64,000 nt of DNA from Prionace glauca (taxonomy: Eukaryota; Chordata; Chondrichthyes; Carcharhiniformes; Carcharhinidae): positions 58,619,812 through 58,683,811 of the forward strand of contig CM075760.1 of the NCBI GenBank assembly GCA_037974335.1, given 5' to 3'. The translations under genes were made by a program, and so were the position numbers. Of the stretch, positions 46,200 through 57,769 are shown in pieces; positions within the stretch are counted from its first letter, which is position 1, and each line of letters starts with the position of its first letter. Below the pieces are notes generated by a model. It did no database searches. It was not told the origin of the DNA and was given only the letters and a program-made list of their open reading frames with translations.

Positions 46200-46930
46200 C
46201 AGGGAACCATCGAAAGGTTACGGTGAAGAAAGAGGCCATTTAGCCCATCATGTCTCTGCTGGCCAGAAGTGAGAATAAAGAAACTAGCCATGCATTTTAA
46301 GCCCACTTTTCAGCCGTCCTTGCTTCGTAGCTTTGCAGGTAAAAGTACTTGAGATGCAGATCCAGATACGTTTGAAAAGACCATGATCCCTGGAAATTGA
46401 GCCCTCCTCATGGGGAATGAATCATGTCTGCCTACGTTCCTTATAATTTTGTGAACCACAATTACGTCACATCTCAGCCTCCTCTTTTTTCTAAAGAGAA
46501 CAATTCCTGCCTATCCAATCTCGCCCCATGGCTGCAATTCTCAGGCCCTGGCAACATTCCTGTAAACCTCATCTCTCTCCAGAGTCATTTCGTCATTCCT
46601 GCAACATGGTGGCCAGAACAGTGCAGCTAAATCCAAACGTAGCCTAACTACTGTTTTACACAGCTCCATCATTGCACCACTGATATTGTATTCAATACCT
46701 CACATATTAGAGGAATTAATCCGAAATACTTGCTTGATCAACTTCTTCAGCTGTCCTACCATCCACAAGGACCTGTGGGCATGTACCCCAAGATCTTGCA
46801 ATCCCTCGCAACCTCCAATTGTGTTCACTATTCCCTTGCTTTGTTTGCCCTCCCCAAATGCATTGCGTGGCACTTTTGACGGTTGAATTCCATTCGCCAT
46901 TCCCCTGCCAATTCAACAAAACCAGGGATA
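46200..46930 (-). mobile_element. CR1-like LINE 3' end in the Cmu1-Cmu2 intron
   Basis: Antisense wording includes 'gaaagaggccatttagccc', 'ctggcaacattcctgtaaac' and 'accatccacaaggacctgtg'. These are conserved parts of the LINE reverse-transcriptase C-terminus and 3' region. Decayed, no long frame. Confidence 0.75.
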
Positions 46931-47027
46931 CAATTCTCAAATGGGCAGCTCTGGTGTTAAAATGAAAGAACTATTTTTTTCTTGTCAATTGAAACTTCAG
47001 TAATATCTAAACATGTGTTTGTTGAAG

Positions 47028-47333
47028 GTGACATCCCCCCAACTGTTATCCTCACCGTGAGTTCCAGTGAAGAAATCACAAACAGGAAATTTGCAACTAT
47101 CGTCTGTTCAATCATCGATTTCCAGCCAAAGTCAATGACGGTGAAGTGGCTGAAGAATGGGGAACCCATGGATTCAGGAATTGTCACCTCTCCCGGCTGT
47201 CAAGTGAACGGGAACTTCTCGGCCAGCAGTCGGCTGACAGTCTCCGCTCGGGAATGGTTTAGCAAAGCGGTTTATACCTGCCAGGTCACACATCAAGAGC
47301 TCACTCAGAGTCAGAACATCAGCGAATCTCAGG
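47028..47333 (+). CDS. IgM constant domain 2 exon (Cmu2)
   Basis: Using the acceptor at 47,027, phase-1 entry gives (C)[15 protein letters not shown]. The Cys pair is in [10 protein letters not shown] and VYTCQVTHQ, with Trp in VKWLKNG. The domain ends [11 protein letters not shown] at donor GTAAGAG, phase 1. A second possible acceptor at 47,000, behind a better pyrimidine tract, would add nine in-frame residues and remove the junction Cys. I prefer 47,028 because it gives a 102-codon domain and a boundary like those of the other C exons. Confidence 0.9.
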
Positions 47334-47354
47334 GTAAGAGTCTCAATCCTAGCA

Positions 47355-48420
47355 AAAAAAAAAGAACAAATAACAATACAGCACAGGAGCAGGGCCTTCG
47401 GCCCTCCAAGCTTGCACCCATCATGTGTTCCTAACTAGACCATCTAGTTGTATCCCTCGATCTCCAGTCTATTCGTGTGGCTATCTCTAAGTCTTGGATA
47501 AGTCTTAAATGATCCTAAAGTGTCTGCCTCAACCACCTTGTTTGGTAGTGCATTCCGGGCCCCTTTGCCCTCTGTGTAAAATACGCATATCAGTATTGAA
47601 CCTTGCCGCCTGCCCCCGTCCCTTACCTTGAACTTGTGACACTTTGTGTTTGTCACTTCCACCTGGGAAAAAGCTTCCAACTGTTCACCCTATCTATGCC
47701 CTTCATAATTTTATAAGCTTCTATTATGCCCGTCAACATCCCTTTTTTCCAGGAAGAACAACCCTAGCTTACTGAATCTCACCTCATAGCGAAGACCCTC
47801 CATACCAGGCAACATCCTGGTAAACCTTTTCTGCACTCTCTCAAAGCTTCCACGACCTTCTGTTAATGTGACCACCAGAACTGGATGCAGTCATCCAAAT
47901 GTGGTCTAAGTAACGTTCTATATAACTGCAACATTGTATGCCTACGTTTATACTCTATGCCAAGTCCAATAAAAGCAAGCATGTCATATCCCTTCTTCAG
48001 TATCTTTTCCAGCTGAGTTGCCACCTTTAAGGATCTGTTGATTTGCACACCCAGGTCCCTCTGTGTGCCTATACTCCTGATGGTTCTGCCATTTATTGTA
48101 TAGCCTCCCCCCCCCCCACCCTATTAAATCTGCCAAAATGCATCACTTCTCATTCTTCAGGATTAAATTCCATCTGCCATTTCTCCACCCAATTTTCCAG
48201 CCTATCTATATCTTGCCTATGTTGCAGATGATGATTAACATTGCCAAAGATATATCTGTCTTGACAATGCTCATCACTGTCGGCAACTCCAGCAATCTTT
48301 GTTTCATCCACAAACTTTCTAATCAGACCAGCAACATCTTCTTCTCAATCATATCACAAACAGCAGGAGCCCCAGTACAGAACCGTCTGGAACAACACTA
48401 GTCACCGAACTTCAATCAGA
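47355..48420 (-). mobile_element. CR1-like LINE 3' region in the Cmu2-Cmu3 intron
   Basis: On the minus strand the frame at 48,048-47,863 reads DMLAFIGLGIEYK and MLQLYRTLLRPHL, the conserved C-terminal part of CR1-type reverse transcriptase. It closely parallels the 58.7-58.4-kb copy. The remainder is decayed. Confidence 0.85.
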
Positions 48421-48631
48421 AAATGACGCCTCCACTGCCACCCTCTGTCTTTTATGGCTAAGCCAACTCTGTATTCACAGGTCACAGCACAGGGGTAAAA
48501 TGCTGCAAAGTGCATTCATCCTATTATAAATCAATGACAATACCTTGTTCCTGAGTTCACATGGTATATTTGTTCGGGAATGCTGCAATGCTGATTCATG
48601 AGAATGATACCGCTGCTAAAATATTTTAATA

Positions 48632-48705
48632 AGAACATAAGAACATAAGAAATAGGAGCAGGAGTAGGCCATCTGGCCCTTCGAGCCTGCCCCGCCATAA
48701 AGAGA
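48632..48705 (-). repeat. Interspersed repeat fragment
   Basis: 'aagaacataagaacataag' plus 'gagcaggagtaggccatctgg'. This is a common shark repeat end, the same family as 1344-1425. Confidence 0.65.
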
Positions 48706-48849
48706 ATAATTTCACAGAGCAACCGGTTTGCCATCGTCTATAGAAGTTTAAAGGCGATATTAATATCTCGAAGGCGACTTTTTCTCCTTCACGCTGAATA
48801 CTGCTCTTCTGAAGGGGAACTAGGGTTGATTTTCATGTTTCATTCACAG

Positions 48850-49158
48850 ATCCTCCCCAGTGCCATGATACCACAATGAAGATACAGCCACCACCAATAG
48901 AACAGGTCTTACTGGAGACGACCGTGACTTTAACCTGCATCATTTCCAATGCTCCTTATGGAGTTAACGTGTCCTGGATCCGAGACAGGAAGTATTTGAA
49001 ATCAGAGATTGCCGAAAAGGCTGGAGAGGATCCTGGCAGCCTGATCAGCACATTAAACATCTCGACACAAGCCTGGCAGAGAGGGGCTGTGTTTGAGTGC
49101 GTGGTGAGCCATCAGGATCTGCCAACTCCTTTAAGAACATCCATCCACAAGGAAACAG
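48850..49158 (+). CDS. IgM constant domain 3 exon (Cmu3)
   Basis: The acceptor ends TTCATTCACAG. Phase-1 entry gives [16 protein letters not shown]. The Cys in PPQCH lies before the Ig fold and is a candidate inter-heavy-chain bond. The domain pair is in LTCIISNA and FECVVSHQD, with Trp in VSWIRDR. NVS and NIS are possible glycosylation sites. The exon ends HKET at donor GTGAGC, phase 1. Length is 103 codons. Confidence 0.95.
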
Positions 49159-49665
49159 GTGAGCTGAGAGATTGAAATAATAAATGCGTCACTGTGTCTA
49201 TCTCCAGTTTAAGTGCGCTTGTCAATTTTTATTGTTCAGTGTATTAATGGTCTCCCCTGAATGGAAATTCTACTAACTAAAACATCCTGGACTGGTAGAT
49301 ATTTCAACGGGGAAATTTAATGTGTTAATGAATGACAAGTGAACTGAAGGTTATGTTACTGGTTTGAGATCAAACAAGGAGGCAGGAGCCTGATGTCGAG
49401 TATAAAAACCAGAAAACTAAAAGAAAAAAAAACAGATCTTTTGAGTCGAATAACTGATTTTGTGCTGTAAACTTTCTGAAACTTTCCAGTCCGCCCCCCT
49501 GAGTTATTTGAGAAAACGATTGTGTTCACCTCTCCCCCAAGCTGGACGTCAAAAATGGAAAAGTAATACCGAAAGCGAAGCACATTTTTTTCTGATATCC
49601 AGCCAGCAGTTCCATCCTCTCATAAATTCTTCAGTTTATTGACATTTATTGTACATTTTCTGCAG

Positions 49666-50057
49666 ATCCAAATCCACGGAAACCATCCGTCTCTGTCCTC
49701 CTGCCCTCGGCAGAAGAAGTCTCCGCTCAGAGATTCGTCTCCCTCAGCTGCTTAGTGAGAGGTTTCTCCCCCCGAGAGATCTTCGTTAACTGGACAGTCA
49801 ACGACAAGCCGGTGAATCCCGGGAACTACAGGAACACCGAGGTGGTGGCGGAGAACGGCGATAGCTCCTTCTTCATGTACAGCCTGTTATCCATTGCAGC
49901 AGAGGAATGGTCCAGCGGCGCTTCTTACTCCTGTGTGGTGGGACATGAAGCCATCCCCTTGAAGATCATCAACAGAACAGTTGACAAATCCAGCGGTAAA
50001 CCCAGTTTTGTGAACATTTCTCTTGCACTGATGGACACCGTTAATTCATGTCAATGA
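49666..50057 (+). CDS. IgM constant domain 4 exon (Cmu4) with secretory tail
   Basis: The acceptor ends TTTTCTGCAG. Phase-1 entry gives [15 protein letters not shown]. The Cys pair is in [10 protein letters not shown] and YSCVVGHEA, with Trp in VNWTVND. After VDKSSG the read-through tail [19 protein letters not shown] ends at TGA. The tail NIS glycosylation site and penultimate Cys are the IgM polymerisation features. An internal donor (GGTAAA, exon end 49,995) provides the alternative splice to TM1. RNA processing would choose between the two, as in other IgM genes. Confidence 0.96.
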
Positions 50058-50084
50058 GAATCACTCGGTTACATTAAAAACTAC

Positions 50085-50099
50085 AATAAAAAGAATAAA
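50085..50099 (+). terminator. Poly(A) signals of secreted IgM mRNA
   Basis: Two AATAAA hexamers (50,085-50,090 and 50,094-50,099) start 28 and 37 nt after the secretory stop codon. This is unusually close but plausible for the secreted form. Confidence 0.8.
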
Positions 50100-51678
50100 A
50101 TCATTTTCCCGTAATGGTAAATGAAATATCCAATTGTTTAATTGTTTTTTTTTTAGTTTTACTTCCATTATGTATCTTTGGTTTGAGTCAGATATTTTTG
50201 GGTCTGGGGCCCAAATTTTGTTGAACCAATGCACCCAGGGCAGATACACCCTGGGTTAGATACAGAGTAAAGCACATTCATACAGGATTCTGCAAAGTAA
50301 CTTCACTGACTTTCCTCCCGCTGAGGAAAATTCCGACAATTTCAACATTTCTGACAAACAAACACAACATGTTTATTTCTGAGTTCCTGCTTCTCTCATT
50401 GTCCATGCCTTTATCCATTGATGTCAGCTTTCTGCTGCTACACCACACCTAATGGGAACTGAAGTGAAGGTCAAACAGAAATATGGAGCAACAATCCCCC
50501 CATCAGAGAGAGGGAGAGTGAAATTGTTAACCTACCAGATTCCTACTCACCCAACAAAGAGGGGGGAGGAGCATTAGCTAATCCATGCTCCACAACTTCC
50601 TCAATGGAAAGAGGAGGAATGCCATTATTTAATCCACTGCACCTCCACCTCCTCAGTGGTTAGAACCATCAGATACATTGCATCACCGGGTAGAGAGGGG
50701 GAAACTCTGAGCTCCCTGTCCTCCCTCTCCCCAAGTAGTGTGTTTGGAAGGGACCAGCCCTCGACTATAAGGACCAGTTGCCAACAGTGCAAATTAGCTT
50801 CCGGTTTACTCGCTGCTGATATTTAAATATCATTACCTTCATCATTGTTATACACATAACCTTACGCAACACAATTTAAACATGTTCCAACATTTTTTTT
50901 TCATGTGCTGGCATTGGTTTCCCATAATACAAATTAAACAAGTCATAGAATCCTCCCCGGTTTTCACTGTTCTGTCAATAAGTTTTCTGAGATGCATCAA
51001 TGAATTATTTTATTCTTTCTCCTGATATCACGGTGCCACTCACACAAAATAAATTGAAACAGCAACACATTGAAAATGTGCTCCATTATTCGTATTGACT
51101 GGGTCATGTCTCGTTATTGATTGCCGGTGAAACTTGAAGCAAGAGTTAAAAATACACACACTGACAATATTGCCAAAACTGTCACAATTATAAATACACA
51201 CATAGGCGTACACAGTCAAACACACACTCACACACACACACACATCGACACAAATGCATAAATACATACACAAATACACGTACTCACAAATATGCACACA
51301 AATACAGAAGGACACATTCAAATACGCACACACGAAACCATGCACAAATACAGAAATACGGAAAGGTGCATTCAAATACATGCACAGAAACATACAAATG
51401 CACAACTCATACACATGCACAAAAACACACAAATACATCCATACACAAAGATACAATTTAACACAACATAGATGTATGCAATACTTGCACAAACGATCAC
51501 ACATGCAGAGAAATATGAATGCGCACACAAATGCACTCATAGACAACACATACTTAAACAAAAATACACACTTAAACAAATAGACACAAATACACCCACC
51601 CAAAAAAATCACCCATACACAAATACATCCACACACAAATAAACATCGGCACGCACATACACACACATTCTCCCTCTC

Positions 51679-51713
<35 letters not shown>

Positions 51714-53604
51714 CACACACATCGACACAAATGCATAAATACATGCACAAATACACGTACTCACAAATATGCACATAAATACAGAAGGACACATTCAAAT
51801 ACGCACACACGAAACCATGCACAAATACAGAAATACGGAAAGGTGCATTCAAACACATGCACAGAAACATACAAATGCACAACTCATACACATGCACAAA
51901 ACCCCACAAATACATGCATACACAAAGATACAATTTAACACAACATAGATGCATGCAATACTTGCACAAACGAACACACATGCAGAGAAATATGAATGCG
52001 CACACAAATGCACTCATAGAGAACACATACTTAAACAAAAATACACACTTAGACAAATAAACACAAATACACTCACACAAAAAGAATCACCCATGCACAA
52101 ATACATCCACACACAAATAAACATCGGCACGCACACACACATAGATTCTCCCTCTCTCTCACACACACACACGAATATATCGACTCATGCTGTACAAACA
52201 GGCATTAACACAGCAACATACGCACACAATCAAGTAAAAACAAACGCACGCACATGTATACACATAAATCACACAAGTACATACATTTATGTGAGTCTGT
52301 ACACAGACCGAAACACAAACACATACATGCATAGGCACAACACAGACAGATACGCATGCATGCAGATCCACATAAATACGCAAACACTAACATATGCTCA
52401 AATAGCACACATTCACGCTGACAGGAATATGGATATAGAGACACACAATGTTATACACGTTAACAAACATATATGGAAATGAAAATAAACAAATAAGCAG
52501 ACTTTATGTAGATGAACTGACAGCAAAACATTTGCATGCAAACATGTAGACACAAACATTCTCATGCTCCTACAGCACATAACACCATAGCACACATTAC
52601 GAAATATCAAAGCAAAACTTCAAGACATCGTTATGAAGAACTATCAACACGTAAATACATATATGTTAACAGATACACACGCAAACACATGGGGAAACAG
52701 ACGCACACAGAAAGGGAAACAAACATTGCTAGAAGGACAGAAATTAACACAGAGCAATAGGCATAAACACATGTGCACCCGTTAAGAGTGACATTAATAA
52801 ATATACATAGACTTAACACAATAATAGAGCCATACATGCACTATGACAGAAGAATAAAATATACACACAAATGCAGACACACAACCACATAAATCAACAC
52901 AGGCATATGAACGCGTATATTAACGCTCTTGTACATATATTAACTCAGAGCCAAAGATTTATGTAGACCACGAGATGATCGTGCACACGCACAGAAATGC
53001 AAAATCTTAAATACGAATGGTAGGTAAATGATGAAAGTAAAATTTAAACATGAATTTTAATGGACATATCTATCGACAACTAGCCCAATGTACATTGCAC
53101 CGAAAACACGTTGAGAAACTGAATTAAGCTAGTGATCTTCCAGCCATTTCCACCTCAAATAAGAAATGATCAGAAATTATATCCCAGCTCTTTAACAGCA
53201 ACATTCACAGTTTACAGATCGGTCACCATCTGTGAAAACAATCATTGGTCAGTGAACGTTACTCGATATCAGTCATAATATTCTTCAATGAAGGATAGTG
53301 CCAAATTGATCAAAAATAAACTAACACTCAAGATAACATCTTCAGTGCTTTCTGACATGGACCGTCCAATGAATGTGCTTAAAGGTCAAGTGTGAAAATA
53401 ATTACGGAGATCGGTTGCTGAGTGTCCTGAATTTAACAGTAAATATACATTGAAAATTATACAAGAGTACAATTATACAAAAATTATACAAACTGTTAAT
53501 TTATTAATTAACAGTTTATGAAGAAGAATGGGGAAAAAAATAACAATAAGATTACCTGGATCAATAAAGTAATTTAATTTCATTCCCTGGTCTCCGTCCC
53601 CCAG
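50100..53604 (+). other. Cmu4-TM intron
   Basis: About 3.6 kb between the internal Cmu4 donor and TM1. Apart from the simple-sequence block at 51,170-52,170, which is described separately, I see only AT-rich sequence with scattered ACACA tracts to about 52,900. Confidence 0.7.
51170..52170 (+). repeat. ACACA-rich block with a 477-bp direct tandem duplication
   Basis: Copy 1 runs about 51,235-51,685 and copy 2 about 51,712-52,165. The shared start 'atcgacacaaatgcataaat' is at 51,244 and 51,721, giving a period of 477. The copies differ at only a small number of positions, implying a recent duplication. Confidence 0.9.
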
Positions 53605-53732
53605 ACCCCACCGATCGCATCTTGATTGAAGGCAATGAGGATGATAACAGGAACATCTGGACAACTGCTTCCACATTCATCGTCCTGTTCTTCCTGAGCA
53701 TTTTCTACAGCACTGCCGTCACTCTGGTGAAG
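53605..53732 (+). CDS. IgM membrane exon 1 (TM1)
   Basis: The acceptor ends CCGTCCCCCAG. Phase-1 entry gives [17 protein letters not shown], an acidic extracellular spacer. The membrane helix [20 protein letters not shown] then leads to TAVTLVK. The Ser/Thr/Tyr-rich helix face is the conserved surface used to assemble with the signalling partners of the B-cell receptor in vertebrates. It ends in phase 0 at donor GTGAGA. Confidence 0.95.
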
Positions 53733-53871
53733 GTGAGATGATTCAATTCATTCACATTTCAAACTGGCAGAATGGATTTGAAAATCTCTCAATGTTTCCC
53801 TGATTAAAAACTCCAAAATTAATGTCCCACATCATAAACATCTGCTTCAATATTGTCTCTTTATTTTACAG

Positions 53872-53880
53872 ATCAAATGA
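53872..53880 (+). CDS. IgM membrane exon 2 (TM2), coding part
   Basis: After acceptor TTTATTTTACAG it encodes only Ile-Lys-stop. The membrane IgM therefore ends Val-Lys-Ile-Lys, a variant of the usual Lys-Val-Lys cytoplasmic tail. The 3' UTR follows. Confidence 0.9.
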   Translation: MK

Positions 53881-54311
53881 TGGGTTGAATGTTTTGACTC
53901 TGGGCTGATTTTGAAGATCTCTGTATGACTCAAGTGCAATATCTGCTCTGGGTTATTCTATTCTCTCAGTTTATCATTCTGAATCTGTAACAGAGGCAAT
54001 CATAGACGTTATTTCAGTTTCCAGTGTGAAAAATACGAGACTTTTTTTTGTTATATTGTAACTGTCGTTAATAGTTTTCGCGTAGTTTAAATTTCATGTA
54101 TACATAAGTAACTTTTTTCATTCCTTTCTCAAATCTGTTCATTCCTCTTTCTATTAAGGTCTGTCTTCTATTTCTGGTGTATGTAACAGATGTACAAATA
54201 TTGACGGATTCTCTGTGCATATGTTCTGTTCTCAATGTGAAGCTCGATCGCTATGTTCACTTTTCTAACTTTAAAAAAAAATTTCGCTGTAAAATATTCT
54301 CTGAATTTTTA

Positions 54312-54317
54312 AATAAA
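54312..54317 (+). terminator. Probable poly(A) signal of membrane IgM mRNA
   Basis: AATAAA about 430 bp after the TM2 stop, within an AT-rich stretch. Confidence 0.6.
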
Positions 54318-54344
54318 TTTTAAATATAAAAAACTGTCTCTGGC

Positions 54345-54821
54345 TTGGCTTGGCTTCATTCCGTTCTCCAAAACCCATCCACTCGGCTCCATTTTCCCTA
54401 TTATACGGTTGCCCCCTTTCCCAGACAGGCACTTATATATAACGGTTCAAAGATAAAATACAGGAAGGATGTTTTCAGAAAGCTCAGTGTGCAGACTGTC
54501 CCAATGACCCACGCCGCTGTTTTCTCCCTGCAGAATTTGATTTTCAGCTTCTGGCAGCAAATGGCCACGAATCGATCAAAGATGAAGGCAACTGTCAACC
54601 AGGCAGAACTATCAATGCTTCCATAGGTTATCACAACATGAAGACTGCAGGGGTGACTGACAGAAAACTGCCAGGGAAATAAATCCTAGCAATCCGGTTT
54701 AATATCACGCTGGTAATAATGACCAAGAGATCTGTCACCGCCATGGACACCACATAGTAAATTATACATCTGGAGAGACCACAACTTCTTCGGCATAGGA
54801 TTACAGCGACTGCCAAGTGAA
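54345..54821 (-). pseudogene. GPR139-like GPCR pseudogene, large exon truncated
   Basis: On the minus strand an acceptor CTATTTTACAG (exon start 54,821) opens VHLAVAVILCRRSCGLS (TM1), followed by TM2 YYVVSMAVTDLLVIITS. A frame change near 54,633 separates this from the next part, SSAWLTVAFIFDRFVAICC (TM3) and TM4 WVIGTVCTLS. Similarity ends in the second extracellular loop near 54,400-54,345, so TM5-TM7 are missing. It is most similar to the intact paralogue at 16,761-17,671. Its broken end abuts the 3' end of the IgM gene in a tail-to-tail arrangement. Confidence 0.88.
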
Positions 54822-57240
54822 CTGTAAAATAGAGACGGCAAGAGAATATATGCACGGCGACACGAGAGACAAGATGTTACTTTCTCAACTCACATCAAAT
54901 TGATACAAGATTGTGCATGAAATTGAAAATCTTTTGACATGATTCTGCATTGCAAACTATCCCTTGTTCAGGTTTCCATTCACATGATCACAAAAATTAT
55001 AAGTTTGGTCTTTGATATGGAATACAATAAAATGAAATAAAATATAATGAAAGATAAGAACATATTGAAAAAAATTCAACTTCAGGAATAGTCAGCAAAT
55101 TCCAACAGAACACATTGAATATGAAATTATAAAAAGGATTCATTGCAATATTTAACTGGAAAGTCTCCATCTCGCTCAATTTCGATAGTTGCCCCATCTG
55201 GCGAATTATTCTTAAAATATTCACTGTTGGAAATACCTGTATTAAACGAAACTATAATTCTTCAATCAACGAAGGGGGAACTAATCGGCGTTTCTCTGAA
55301 TTTACAGAGGAAATATTGAAAGGGGCTCCAAACCGAAAATGAAGTGCAATTGCTGGTGTATAATGAATCTCTGTAACTGACAGATAGGAAGGACGCACTT
55401 GGAGAGAGTATTGTTCTAACTGCAGGGGTTAAAATGTACAAATCTGAGTGAAGTGTATATTTGAAGATTAAGAACTCGCAAGCAGTACAGGGTCCTTTGA
55501 ACCTCTCTTCTGAAATTTCTGAATCAGGTGTGCAGGCATTGCCAGAATCACTTTTATTCTATCCAAAATATACCACAGTTACCCTGCCTCCGTCAACATG
55601 GTCAAACTAACCAGAAAAGAATGGAGAGAAATGATGACTTGTGCAATGAGTGTCGAGGGTCGAGACTGGAGACAAAACAGTATGCTTTACTTGTTATTGG
55701 TGTGTACCAAGCATTCACCGAAGAGCCACTATTGCAATCCTCCTATATTGTCAAAAACCCGTTGATACCTAAGGTCTGTCAATAAAATCTTTCATGATAT
55801 TCAGATAGCAATGGTTCGTACGAATCAATCAATTTCTCTCAATATCAACAATGTGAAAGAAATCTAAAATTTCTAGATAACAACACAGGAGCAGGGAGAA
55901 GACAATAACATATTTACATGTACAGGGAGGTGACAATGTGATAATTCTGGAACATCAATGATACTAATAATAAAAAGTTACACGTCTGCAATGGAATAGC
56001 CATAACTTCCAATAGCAGCGCCAGTAATTCTGCAGAAATGGAGTGATGCTGTGGTTTCCGAGTGAAAATTCGCAACACTTAGAGTGTCAATGTTGTAATC
56101 GAACTACATGTACAACATCATATCTTTCAAAGAATCCATGTACAATAGCATTGCTAAGTCAATATAACTGCATTTCTAAATTGTATTTGCAGCGATAAAT
56201 GACAAGGTTGATGAGGGAGGGTGGAGGGAGGCGGGGATGGGGTGTCGGGGGGAGATCCAAAGTACGGCACAGATTATAGACAGGCAGAACACAGTTGAAC
56301 GGGAGACATTATCATGTCAATACCATTTTCTGTTATTTGAGTGAAATGGCACTGCCTAAAATGACAATGTTCACAATTCATTCAGAAAATTGTGCCAGCA
56401 GATTCAAGATATTATATCATTCAAACGAAGAATAAAGCTCTTAAAATTTATAAAATTATCCTGTGAAAGAGAACAAAATGTATCAGTTGACTGGAAGAGT
56501 CTATATATTTTAGAGGAATATTCATCACTCTAAATGATAGAAGTGAATGCCGTGTGTTGGAGATGCGCTAGTGATAAAACTGAAAAAAACAGTTACAGCT
56601 GAACAAAGACGGTACATGATAATAACAAAACTGTACCTGGAGCTGCAATGACTGAATGGTAAATGGCAAACACCAGCCCTTTTGGAGGTACATGCATTTT
56701 TATCGGAGGCTTGAGCACGCATGGTATGACAATAAATGTTGTAACATTTATACATAATGTGAGGCTCCAGGGAAATGATTCTTTTTATATTATTCACATT
56801 TAGTGTGAAAAACAATTTCGTGCAGATGCTACCCAGTTGCCTTTTATGTTTTGATCGAATATAATGTTTTTTTTCAATGAATTCTCAAGACATCTTGAGT
56901 GAAATACCCTGAGACGAAGGCATAATCCAGTTTGCCTGGATATTCGTGTCAGTACAGAACATAGCTGTTGGCTTCTACTGCATTAAGAAATGCAAATAGT
57001 CCGTGGAAAACAGAACAGAAATGTTCAAAATGCCGACCAAATGATAGGATGCAATTTAGTTCTAAAGATCTTTCATTGAGTCAACCCACTTCTAGCCATC
57101 TATTAGTGACCATGGAAAGGACACTTAACTATGGCTACGTTCGGAGTCGCCTTTCTTCACGATTATGTTAATTTTTGCCAGGACATTTCAATTACATCAA
57201 TTTGGCCAAGTTTAATTTCCAGTCCATTTCAGTTACTTTC
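54822..57240. other. No gene recognised
   Basis: AT-rich sequence. No GPR139-type first exon was found upstream of the pseudogene on the minus strand. Confidence 0.4.
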
Positions 57241-57244
57241 AGGC

Positions 57245-57560
57245 CGAACAAAGAAAGAACAAAGAACAAAAACGGTCCGGGAAACAGGCCCTTCGGCCCA
57301 ACGAGCCCGCGCCGCCATTTTAACATTACCAGTCCCCCCCTCCACCCATGACCCTTATCTATTGTTTTATGGCCATCCACATTGAGGGAAACTAATTGAG
57401 GGACAATTTATTACTGCCAATCAGCCTAATAGCAGATCATTGGGGTGTGGGAGGAAACCGGAGCACCCGGAGAAAACTCACACAAGCACGGGGAGAATGC
57501 GCAAACTCCCACAGACACTGGCCCAAATCCATGTGTCTGCACAGCAATCAGTGATAGTCA
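57245..57560 (-). repeat. SINE with (CAAAGAA)n end, antisense
   Basis: It starts with 'caaagaaagaacaaagaac' and 'ggcccttcggcccaacgagc', then shares the tRNA-SINE body ('gtgtgggaggaaaccggagc'). The same tail type in sense orientation closes the window at 63,880-63,972. Confidence 0.8.
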
Positions 57561-57769
57561 CTGAGCTGTCGTCTTGCCCAGTATCTGGTCCAGTTTAGGC
57601 ACACACTAACGACATGAAGCACTGGGCCAATCTCGAACAACCATGAGCAGCCCAAGTACGACCCATCGCGTGAATGCCTCTCGTTGGACACAAGGCGGAC
57701 TTAAAACCTGTGAATGAAAGGAGAAAAAACATTATTATCATACCATATTCATTCATCTTACCAGGGACG

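Larger units (their letters stand above)
35949..54317 (+). other. Complete IgM heavy-chain cluster V-D1-D2-J-Cmu1-4-TM1-TM2
   Basis: One VH, two D segments, one JH, four C exons with a secretory tail, and two membrane exons lie in order on the plus strand over about 18.4 kb. This is the classic elasmobranch multicluster arrangement. All exon boundaries examined are compatible: phase 1 throughout, with a phase-0 junction between the two membrane exons. No disabling change was found. Four C domains, a secretory tailpiece and the Lys-Ile-Lys cytoplasmic tail identify IgM rather than IgW or IgNAR. Confidence 0.93.

Noticed and set aside
51040-52480. Cys/Val- and His/Thr-rich frames in the Cmu4-TM intron
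   Set aside because: Products of ACACA simple sequence and its 477-bp duplication.
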